Of a stretch of 64,000 bases of DNA, positions 46,496 to 57,064 are shown piece after piece. The stretch is from Hsuehochloa calcarea (taxonomy: Eukaryota > Streptophyta > Magnoliopsida > Poales > Poaceae). The stretch lies in assembly GCA_036346395.1 (NCBI GenBank), contig CM070604.1, forward strand, positions 37,847,662-37,911,661, given 5' to 3'. Within the stretch, counting starts at the first letter, position 1. Every line of letters starts with the position of its first letter. The translations under genes were made by a program, and so were the position numbers. The notes beneath the pieces were generated by a model. It was not told the origin of the DNA. It did not search any database and worked only from the letters and a program-made list of their open reading frames with translations.

Positions 46496-48589
46496 TGTAA
46501 TACCCCGGAATTGAATCGGGTAATTAGAAAATAGCCGGGAGGAGAAAAGACAATTAAATGAGTAGAAATTCCTGAAAAGTGAAGGAGTTTTCCGTAAATC
46601 CTCGACAACCTGGGCCTGGGCCGCAGCCTAGGAGGGGCCCATGTTGTGGCTGGCCAAAAAGGGGGGGTTCCCACCCCCCAAACCCTAAACTCCCCACTCT
46701 CCCTCCTCCTCCCCACTTTGAGCCGCCGCCTCTCCCCACCTCTCCCTGCTGTGCACCGCCTCGTCAGATTTAGGTACGTTACGTTCATTTTCTGACTTGA
46801 TCACCTCATAGAAAGTTGTATATATCGGTTTTAGCTTTCTTTGGGCACTGAGATCACCTGATTTGGACCAACGGTTTAGGAGTTATGGTAGTTTTACCGC
46901 GACTGACCAGGAGAGCTGACGAGTTGTGGGAGATTGCATTGTCTGGTTATTATGAATTTTTATAGGCCAAATTAGGAAGGCCACCCAAAATCAATATTGT
47001 AGAGGAGTTAGAAATATTTCCAAGCTGATAAAGAACACAATTGTTAGAGTTGTCAATCAAAAGTTATGAATATTTTACCGTTGCTGTTTTGCTAACTGTC
47101 ACATTGCAGAGACAGAAAACTTAGAAACACTTTACCTGAATATAATAATTAGTAGGAGGCCGAATCAGGAGACTTGTCCAACTAGACTATTGTATCTGGT
47201 TTTGTCATGATTCCAGAGAGTCCAAGATCACCCCATTCCGAGTTGTGTAGAAAAAGTTATGGTGGTTTTAGTACTCTATCCAGAAAATCCGACGTGAAGT
47301 TGATGTTTTTTAATTGGCCTGGTAGGGGTATTACTTCGCCCATTCAGCAAGACTCACCAACCAGACTTAGTTGGAGAATTTAATTATCTTTCCAGAAAGT
47401 CTAAGAACATCTTATTTGGACCCTTGTACTAATAGATATGGATTTTTGAAGTTGACTGTCCACCGAGGGACAGATCGATGTTTAGGAGTTTGGGGTCGGG
47501 ATCGAGTTAGGAGTTTTGCAAGTCCATGGTTGTTGTTATATAGGTTGTTTTGATCCGCTGTTGTGTCTTAGCATGTGTTATAACTGTTATTCAGGTGGTG
47601 GACCGGTGTAGGGAGCAGCTCATTCTGTACACCCCTCGTTCTCTCGTGGTTAAGGCAAGTACAGTAGTGGTAAATTGTGTGTGATCATTTGTTTATGTGT
47701 ACTATGCTATAAGTATATTATGTTAATCATGGATGCTCGAATGTTATGGACAATAATGCCCGTAAATGCTAGAAGTATGCGTAAGTTTCATGTATGCATG
47801 ATGATTTAAAGAATTGACCATGTGCATCATGATATCATATTGGAGGCATGGTCACGTGGTGACCAAGCATTAATTGAGGTCCCCATCATGAATATGATGG
47901 GCTTTTGGGTCCTCATACTTGTGGAGTATGGGCTAAGGTCCCTGTGCTAGAAGGCACAGGTATGGGTGTGCATCGACGGATGCACACTCCGCAATACCGG
48001 TATATGCAAAAGAGAGAAAGAAAAGTGCATTCGAACAGTTGCATCGCATAAGCATGAGACATATTTCTTATTGGGTTATGTGGATGGATGTTGTTAATTA
48101 CAGTTGTGTTGGCTATTGTCTTGCTATACAGACTTTCTTTTAGTCTTGGACTCACTCTTGCTGATGTTGTGTTTTTAGGTACCTCGTTTGCGGACGACAT
48201 GCATGGGAGGGAGTAGGGTTGCTTTGGTTGCACTCACTACCACATATTCTTGAAAAGATAATTATCATTTAGACCGTACCTTTATAACAAGCAAACTGCT
48301 TAAGGATTAACTTTGGCTATACTTGAATGCATTGGTTTATTTGTAATAATGAGAGTGGTAAATTTTAATTATGCTTGATTATGTTTTAGCTGAGTAGATT
48401 ATTTATGAATGCTTCGATGAACTTTGGATGTTGAAATAGTGATAATTTTATAAGCATCTATTGGAATCTCCAGTAAACTTAGTTATACAAAGGAGGTTCT
48501 GCCGAATTTTTTTATAGTGTCTTAGATTTGTATTTGTGATATTGTTATTTTAGTAGCATCCCAGGCTCATGTTGGGCTGGGGTGTTACA
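46496..48589 (+). repeat. Element B 5' LTR
   Basis: 2094 bp, TGTAATACCCCGG...GGTGTTACA. Other copies are at 2960-11640 (split by CACTA) and 53864-58834 (split by LTR F). Includes the GCCCATGTTGTGGC leader region and the CTCATACTTGTGGAGTATG inverted block near 47911-47929. Confidence 0.9.
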
Positions 48590-48591
48590 GT

Positions 48592-48603
48592 TGGTATCAG
48601 AGC
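48592..48603 (+). promoter_or_regulatory. Element B primer-binding site
   Basis: TGGTATCAGAGC, two bases after the LTR end. Confidence 0.92.
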
Positions 48604-51600
48604 GGGCTTCAGGTCCGTGGTAGCTAGGAAAGAAAAAAAAAAATAAATTGACACATTGTGCATAGTAGGATGGGAATGGGCAAAGCATTGCATTTACGTT
48701 TCCGATATATCGTATTGATCGTTGCTGATATTAATTGAGTATGATTGCTTATTACTTGGTTATATGATTATTATGTGTGGGGATAATCGATGTCGAGAGG
48801 TAGAGTGTGGTTGTGGCCATGGGCATGGCCAGGTTGTACCGCCAGTTAGGGTATGGGGATAGTGGAGTGATTACCTTGGTAAAACTACTTCCAGGTGTCG
48901 AGCATGAATTCCTTTGGGAAGGTTATTGACTCCCTTGGGATGTACTAGGATTTTCTGACCAACCGCTGGTGGTTATTTAATCTCCTTGGGTTAATGGTTT
49001 CAATACAGTTGGACATTTTCCTTGGTTTTATTGGTTCCTTAAAGAAATTATTTGTTCTTTGGACCAACGAGAGTTGGACTGCTTGTTAACATTTTTGATT
49101 CGCAAGGTTGACCTTTTATGGTGAAGGTTTGCTTTTCCTGTTGGGAAAACATGATTCGTTTTTTCGCTTAGTACCTTGGATAATGTGAACTATCTCGGTG
49201 AGTTCTTTAGCATGCGAAAACTTTGGTCAACTCTTGTCCAGTTGTGGCTGATGAATTTCTCTTGGGTTATTAATTCATTGCGGTCGATGTATGGTTTTGG
49301 TTGGAGAGAAGTTGATGTGGTTCAGTTGGCTTAACTTGTCTCTTACAGCAATAATCGTCTTCCCAAGTGTTGAGTTATTCTTGCTACTGGTGAACTTGGT
49401 TAATTGTCAGGCTTCACCTTTGTATTGGGGTTCTGTTTTTCTTATTGGGAATCATGACCCATCTACTTCGCTTGATGGTTTGGTTAATGAAAGTTTGCTT
49501 TTGCAAGTCTTTTAGTATGTGGAAGCTTTGACTCAATGTAACTCTTTTGGGTATTACGGCGTTGAAGTTGCATAGTTCCCTCTTATAAAAGAAAATGTTA
49601 AACCCTTTAGCGATGTTTTCTCGTGGTAAAGTGAAAGGTTACAATCAAAGAAATTAATGGATAAGATATGGGTTATCAAGCTGGGTCTGCAGGGTGGTGC
49701 ATAATGAATCCTAACGAGTATCCGTGGAAGTGAAATCGGAAAAGACGATGTTGTCCTCTAGTAGTTCTTGATGTGTTGTGATTATGAGTATGACTATACT
49801 TGGTTGGAATCAATAGAGTTATTAAAAGTGTGTAACACTGATGAGATGGTTGATCGTTCGAATTGTGTAGTTTGCTAAACTTGTTGGATTATTTGGTCTC
49901 GATGGGCTAATCTAACTGTGTAGAATGAGGAACATACGGATTTGTTCGACTGATGTCTCAGTAGATAATGAAATAGAATTTTCTTTGATTGGCTATTTGA
50001 TGATCTTATGTATGCCCATGGGAATATAAATAGAGAAAGGACCATGAATTCGTCCATGATTGGATAATCGTCAATGGTTTATGATAACCTCTAGATTGGA
50101 ATTAGTGTGTACTAAATTGGTGTGAGCATTCCTAATAGATGAAGGGTTGACACTTGAAAGTGATTCACTCACGTGTGTTTCATGAGGATGAATTGTGGCT
50201 GCATGCCCTTGATAAAAGTGATTTGCTTTAATAGTGAGGTTTGTGTATCAGACAATCTATAGGACAAGTTGACCGCTGGAATCTTATTGAGATAATAGAA
50301 ACATTATGGAATAATCTACTGTGTTTCTTTTGGAAATGTTTATATTGGGGTTTAAGAGGTGACCTATGTTTGCATAATGGTGAGATGGTCGGGTAATATT
50401 ATGCCTTTGATGATAGAGATTTAGTGAGCCCTTGGGCCTTTGTAATGAAGGAAATGATGTTAATGATTATTGAAAAGGGGGTTTTAACCTTGAGGTTAGT
50501 AAGGTGGTCTGCACTAGATCCTGACTCGTCAGATCAGTGATGATTCTTCTAGAGAGAAAGTAAGTTAATTGCCTTCTGTTATATCGACTAAATGAAATGT
50601 TTGGAGTTTGGCATTCATGGTCTTTTGGGAGTTCATGATCTATGTAGTAGATAAAATTAGTTTGAGCAACATGACGTATTGGAAGGCTCTATTCGGTTCT
50701 TAAGTGAGTAATGTGATTTGGTTTCAGATGTACTTCTTGGTTGGGTTGGCACGTAATGATGTACTCAAAGAAAATTGTTTTATTTGTTAATAGAAATCGG
50801 TTACCATAAGTATTTGAGGTCGGAGTTGAGAATTGTAATCTGTAACTTTTCTATCATTACAGTGTAAGAGTTTCTTCAGTTTTCATAGCACTGTTCTATT
50901 ATGATTTATGGAGCTTTGAAAATCTTGTAGGACTTATGCCCTCAACCGTGGGCACGTATTTTATTTTCTGAGATCATTACTATTTGACTATTTCTCTTTG
51001 TCTCGTGCTCACTCCAAGGAGCAATATTTTCTTGTGTGTTGGAATTTATGTCTGATTATCTCTTCCCTTTTGAGAAAGGATTTAACAAACTTATGTTGCC
51101 AAGTTTTATAAAGTGTCGTTTCGTGACTGGTTGGTGGTGGACAAGTATAAGGCAGTGATGAGATTTTATGAACCAATCTATGTAAAGAACAGTAGAGGAT
51201 GAATTGGTTTTGACCTATAACGTTTGGAGAGAACTCCATGGAATGTTTATCGTTGGAATAAAATTGATTAGTGTTACAACCAGTGGAACTCATAGCGAAA
51301 TATAATCCAGGAACCCTCGTTCATGCTGGAGTGTTGGGATTATCGGAAGTATGTGAATCTTGATCGATTTATTAGAGTATCACAGATGGGGAATTAACAT
51401 TGCGAGGTTGTGTAGGTGGTTTATGAAGGTATAATTCAATGAGAGTAGGATTAGCGAAGCAATCTGGTTGTAATGTCAATTGATGGGATAGTAGGGACAA
51501 TTGAATTATCACCAGGTACGACTTGGCTTCAGTGAGTAACCCTCTAGAAGTTAGAATTTCCTTAAAGATAATTTGGTTGAGAATATGTTTTCAGGTGGTT

Positions 51601-52080
51601 GTTAACGATTGAGTATGATTAGATTATAGGGATTTTAGTCAGCGGATTCGAGAGTTTCCATATCAGTTACATCGAATACATCTATAGGGTCCTTGAAGAT
51701 TGAAATTTTGGCCTGGCGTTCTATGCTAGAACCTTGGAGACTATTGATGTTGTGTTGAGATGGTGAAACAAAGTGGATTCCGAATAGTACGATGTTCATT
51801 GATAGAATCCCTTGGGTGTAGCAATTGAGTGTGTGTGCTAAGAATTTCGGGTTGATTATCCTTGAAGGATTGAGGTGAAGTGATTGTGGGTGAAAACCAT
51901 GATGAGGTGCATTTGGAAGTCATCTATCAACGTAATTCCGTCAGTTCAGAGGTTGGCTAGGGTATGTTTTTGGGTGGAAGTCATTAGGGTATTTCTACAA
52001 AGGTGTGAATGGTGAATTCGGTTTGAGCATAGTGATGAGATTGCCAATTTAAGAGAAATGAGTTAGTGTGATATGGATGA
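48604..52080 (+). other. Element B internal domain without coding capacity
   Basis: 3.4 kb rich in T and G with frequent TTGG, GGTT and TAACTT words. It has no frame above about 95 codons on either strand and none matches gag or pol motifs. No paralog of it lies in this window. It is either a coding domain decayed beyond recognition or the conserved noncoding core of a non-autonomous family. Confidence 0.6.
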
Positions 52081-55000
52081 AATGGGGTTCCATGATTTCA
52101 GAGAAATTCTATTTCTTACAGAGAAATTGAAAAAAAAATGTTTCCTCGAGTAGTGAAACGCTCTTTGATTCTTGTTTGACGGGACGACTTTTGTCGGACG
52201 GAGCCTTCGGTGATGCTCCGGCGGCGGGGAGGGGCGCACGAGATAGTCCGATCGATGCTGATCACAATGGCGCAGTCGGCGAGGCAAGGGCGGTAACGAC
52301 GGCGGCGCAATTCGTCGGAGAAGAAGCTCGGCCAAAAAGCCTAATCTTGGGATTGCGGCGGCACTAGGGCTCTCGTGGCGACAGGGATGGCGGCTCTAGG
52401 TTGCGGAGGACAAGGCGAACCCTAGGGGGCTATTTATAGGGCTCGGTTGATTCGGGATAAGGAATCCGACCCCAATTTGAGTCAGTTTTGAGTACGAAAC
52501 CAAATTCAAAAATCAAGGAGATTCGGCCGGATTCGGGTGCGGGAAGATAAGGGCTAAATATTTGGTGCGGAAAACTCGGAGGTTTTAGTTGGAAATCGTC
52601 GTTGCCGTTTTGAGCTCGAGCTCTGGCAATGGCGGCGAGAGCGGGCGCGCGCGAAGAGGAAGGCGACGCCGCGGAGACAAGGCGGTGGGACCCACCTGGC
52701 AGTGGCACAGGAAGGCTCGGCGCGGGACGCGTTCGATCAGCGCCCGGAGTCACGCGTCGGCAAATACGGGCAGGAACGCACGGGCGAGGGAGAGAGAGAG
52801 ACCAACAGGTGGGGTCCACCTGTCAGCGGGTTGGCGCAGCGTGCGGGCGAACTAGGCTACACAGTACTGGGCCACATGGGAATAGTGTTGGGTTTCGGCT
52901 CGACACTGTTCCAGAGGATTTAAATTGATTTTTTAAGAAAATACCAGAAAATCCAAATAACAATTAGAAAATAGCAAATGAACTCAGAAAAATTCCAGAA
53001 AATTATAGAAAGTATATCCAAGCGCATGTAATCCAAATAAAATTATTTTTGACAATTGTTGATGTTAGGATTAATCAAATTAAATCCTTTTGATATTAAA
53101 AGTCCATACTAAGCTTTAAATAAATTCAATAAAAATTCAAATGGTGAATTTTCCAACTAGTAACTATTCAAAAGATTTTTAAAGCTTAGAAAATTGGGAT
53201 GTTATACTCTGGACCCACCCAGTTACCATCCACCCAAGTCTAAAATATTGTTTGAGTTTTTGTTAGGAAAATATTTGCTAAGTTCAACGTACCATCCATT
53301 TACCTCCAATGGCTACCCAAAACCAAGTTTTGATATTTCAATAATGTCAGGGCAAATTAATGCCCACATATCAATGTATCTAAGAAAGGCTAAACATAAC
53401 ACTTAGATACAGACTTAGTGACTAATTATGTGTACCATTATTCCTAGGGTGACAGGCTTGTATCCAAGATCAAGCAATGAAATTTAATAGCTCACTTAAC
53501 ATTAATGCATTGACAACAAGCTAATGACAACATAATTGTAATCAAAGTATAACATGCAATTTAATATTTTAAAATAATATAATTTGCATTCAAAAGTAAG
53601 AGCAATATGATCAAAGTGTTGACCCACCTTACTCAATATTTTGATAACGTTGGTCACTTCTTGCTCTTGCTTGGACTACAGCTCCTTTAGGACATCAAAT
53701 TCTAAGTACGCAGAGCACGATCGAATTAAAGAACACCTGAATACAATCACATGAAACCAAATAAATTCGAAAGCATTCAAATAGACCCAAATTAATTCAG
53801 ACAAACTCAAATAAATCCCAATATTTGTACATTTGGTATAAAAAGTGTAGATTTGGATGCTAGTGTAATACCCCGGAAGCGAATCGGGTAATTGGAAAAG
53901 AAGCCATGTGAGACCCCGGTTTGTCCGGCTTCTAATGCTTAACCATCCATTCGGCCCTAGCATCACAAATCAGATAATCCGAGACTCGAGACATGTATAC
54001 TTCCCAGAAATGCAGTATACACACCTCTTTACAAAGTTCCTACATCAATTCCATTCATTCACATAGAACCGAAGCAAAAACAACAATCCAGAAGGAAACA
54101 TAAATAGAAGATAGTTATTACAAAAGAGAGGCCGACCGGCCAAAAGACATATACATAAGGAAATTTAACAGCGGAAGCAAAAGTGCCATAAGATGGCTAC
54201 AAACAAAAGAGCCGACCAGTGTGCCCTCAACCCACAAGGCAACCAACCGGACCGCCAAGCTAGTCGTCGAAACCACGGCACATTTCACAAAAGTGAGGCC
54301 CTTGGGGCTCACCTTCCTCCCCTGCAACAAAGAGCCCAGCAAAGCCGGGTGAGTACTTTGAATGTACTCGCAAGACTTACGTGTAGAGTAACAGACCTGT
54401 ACATATGCTACATGCAAGCTTTTTGAGTGGAGGCGGTATGTTTCATTTTCAGCACAAAGCAATCTTTATTTGCAATAATGTAATACATTTAAGAGCAAGT
54501 TACCAAATCAGTTTTTAATGTTCAAATATTCGTAAAGGGCAACAATATAACAGTAGATAAAGAACAACAACAATCCTGGAAGTGACTAACCCATTAGCCA
54601 CCACAACAATAGCATGAATTACCTATTCATGCCAACAATGTCAAATTTTAGTTTAAAAGGTTGTAGTCTAACTCTTGGAAGACCTCCCCAAGCGTGTCCA
54701 TAACCTAGGACGAGGCTATTCGAATAGTTTTATCCCTGCAGGGGTGTACCACTGTACCCACACGCCAGACCGCCTTTTTGCCAAGCTATTAAGCACACAT
54801 CCGAAGGTATGCCGGCACGGCTAAGTCCTACGAGACATTTCCAATATTGTGAATTATTCACGAGCCGCCCGTATGGATAGAAACACATACGTTGTGTCGG
54901 AGTCATCGTAAAGCCTCGGTCAACTACCCTTCCCGGGTAAAGCCTTGGACAACTATGACGCTCCTCGAGGTGGAGAGCCTACCCTAATCTCCACCACCGC

Positions 55001-55832
55001 ACACCCAACACAAGAACACGACCACATATCATGTTTCACACAACACACACAACCCCTCCTGCGACTCGGAGATAACCCATGCCAAAGTACTAAGTCAAGA
55101 GAGGTCCTATATCCTCTCGCGTGGTTATACGCAAAAATACTTAGTTTAGTGTAACAAGATGTTCGGTCCTTGTTGACTTAGGCAAGACATCCACAAACCC
55201 AATAACCCACCATCCGACCACTTGCCCAAGTCCAAATCGGTTTTCCATTTTGATTTTGACTTTACAAAATAACAAAGCACAAGTCTTTGGTCGTAATGAC
55301 GTAATAAGTAATGTGATCAAGATCATCGACTACAATCGATGATCGCCCAGTACTACCGAAACTAAGCATCTCTAAGCAATTTCAAATCGAGAGCTACTAA
55401 GCGACCAGAGTCCATCCATCGAACTCCGACCACAGCCAATAACCTAAGCTCCTGGTAGTAGAGGATAAACAAGTCCTACAGAGTATGCAACTATAGGATA
55501 CTAACCATAATTTGACAACAAAATAGCAATGCATACATACGAGTTGAAAACAATATAGTAGATTTGAAAAATAATGGGATGAACATGATCAAACTACTTG
55601 CCTGTTTGCTGCGGGTCAAGATGTAGCTGGGGATCACTTATGTTGTCAATGTGCTTTTCGGATCCTAACGAGAAGGCAAAAAGCAACATATAAGAACGAA
55701 TAAAACACCAAGACTCAACAGAAAACTATCTCCAAAAATTCTAAAATTTTTGCAGAAGCAAGAGCATAATTTATAAAGAATTTAGCAACAAGAACCAATT
55801 GATTTGGATTCTTAATGCCAAAGATACGACCG

Positions 55833-56032
55833 AAAGAAGGTCTTACGACCAGGTAGTGATCGTAGAAAAACTTACGACCATGACATAGTCGTAGCAAGTC
55901 CTACGACTAAGTTTAAGTCGTAGAGGAACTTACGACTAGGTACTAGTCGTAGAAGGACTTATGCCCATGGCATAGTCGTGGTAAGATTTACGACCAGTTA
56001 CAAGTCGTAGTAGAACTTACGACTAAGCTAAG
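55833..56032. repeat. TACGAC/GTCGTA hairpin array in LTR F
   Basis: About six units of roughly 30 bp, each with TTACGAC(C/T)A, a short A/T-rich spacer and (A/T)AGTCGTAG. Each unit can fold on itself. The related LTR G lacks this array because it breaks off at the same place (60440). Confidence 0.88.
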
Positions 56033-56904
56033 GTGACTGGTCGGAAATCCGACCACGAGGCAGCGCCTCCCGCACGCTTTGCCAGTGGCTCGGCGGCTTC
56101 TCCGACCACAGCGGCGCCAGCCAAGGGCAGGGATGGGTGTCGAAAAGTTCAATGGTCCTACCGGCGGCCAGTACTAGTCGGAGTATGGCTGCGACGGCGG
56201 TACGACCACGGAGTGCGGCCGAGTGGGTATGGCTCGGGAGAACTTCCGAACGGACGATACCCAGAAGAATAACGAAAACACCTAAGCTCCTACAGAGCAA
56301 TGCGGACTTACCTGGGCTGAAGAACGACCAGAGACCCACGGAGTGGCTCCAGCGACGAGAGACCGAACGGCAGCGGTAAGGTCCTCACTAGGCCACAGCG
56401 ACCTGAGCAAAGAGAGAACCAAACCAAGCGAGGGTTAAGCTCCAGAGAGAAAAAGGGGAGCAGAGGGGGCAAGGGCTTGAAGAAGAAAAACCCCCGCTGC
56501 ACCGCCCCTACCGAAGCTCCACACTCAACAATGGCGGTCGAGGAGGTTGCGAGGGACTGCAGCTCAAGCAAGCTAGTGAGTGCTAGCTGGAGTTGCGGAA
56601 GTGCTAAAGGAAGCTAAGGGTGAAACAATGGAGTTTAAATAGAGCAATAGCAGATAGCAACGGCCGGGTTTTTCCAGTCGGGTCAACACTGCCATGAGAG
56701 CACTTGAGAGCGATGGGAGCAGTTGAGTCATGGCCCTCTGAGAGATGAGCGCAACAGGCATTTAATGCGCACAGAGCTAGCTGTTTAAAGGTGGACATAG
56801 AGTGGACTGCACGCCACTGCTTTTCTCCTCTACGCACGCCATGGCAGAGCTCACGCGCGCGCGGGCAGAGGAAGGAGACGAATCGTTGGTCGTCGGATTG
56901 AAAT

Positions 56905-57064
56905 CGAACGGCTGGGCTAGATCGAGCGGATTGAAATGATCCCATCGTTCGGCTGGTCGAAGACCGTTCGATGCCGATCCAACGGCTGAGTTAGATCGGG
57001 TGGATTGAAACGACTCCATCGTTCGGCTGGTCGAAGACCGTTCGATGCCGATCCAACGGCTCAC
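56905..57064. repeat. Two-copy tandem repeat, 74 bp, in LTR F
   Basis: CCATCGTTCGGCTGGTCGAA starts at 56942 and again at 57016; the 46 bases that follow each are identical. The units contain GATCCAACGGCT and GGATTGAAA words common in grass LTR leaders. Confidence 0.88.

Larger units (their letters stand above)
46496..52080 (+). mobile_element. Gypsy-like element B with a noncoding interior, 3' truncated
   Basis: A complete 5' LTR (46496-48589) and PBS are followed by about 3.4 kb without a recognisable domain. The only coding echo is ATGTCGAGAGGTAGAG at 48790, matching the gag start of gypsy D (ATGCCGAGGGGTAGAG). No PPT or 3' LTR follows; near 52080-52140 the sequence passes into antisense LTR A. 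It resembles large non-autonomous LTR elements that keep only cis-acting sites. It is inserted in sense LTR A, but the right-hand TSD is lost. Confidence 0.7.
15078..53206 (-). mobile_element. Antisense gypsy LTR, family A, interrupted by several elements
   Basis: Left boundary TGTCGGGACCC at 15078. Right boundary GGGATGTTATA at 53206, a decayed inverse of the usual TGTAACATCCC start. Flanks are CTCCG (15073-15077) and CTCTG (53207-53211), a 5-bp TSD with one transition. Its own sequence is in three pieces: 15078-15679, 28579 to about 29918, and about 52140-53206. The middle piece is the reverse complement of 45365-46490. The right piece is the reverse complement of 29919-30274 joined to 44365-44960, including an antisense TATA box at 52431-52438. 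That both halves belong to one LTR is inference from the TSD and the continuity of the surrounding LTR E. Confidence 0.55.
13970..53863 (-). mobile_element. Old antisense gypsy LTR, family E, split by a large nest
   Basis: The left part (about 13970-15077) and right part (53207-53863) read as one antisense LTR when the intervening nest is removed. On the left are the TATACAACCATACT block (about 14178), the CCCATGACCGTGGGCAC block (14581) and TTATGGTTGCAC...GGTCCTTAATTGA (14980-15040). On the right is CCATCCACCCAAGTCTAAAAT and then the ATGATCAAAGTGTTGACCCACCTTACTC block. The same order occurs in the antisense LTRs at 31205-34309, 53907-57646 and 58835-60440. Both outer limits are approximate: the left end is undefined and the right end is cut by the next LTR at 53864. 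Confidence 0.5.

Noticed and set aside
52430..52928. Frames on both strands near 52.4-52.9 kb, including one reading MAARAGAREEEGDAAE
   Set aside because: It is the antisense LTR A copy; compositional frames only.
55833..56032. Possible miRNA precursor or tandem ncRNA gene
   Set aside because: Hairpin units are real, but nothing shows a mature small RNA or a dedicated promoter; kept only as a repeat.
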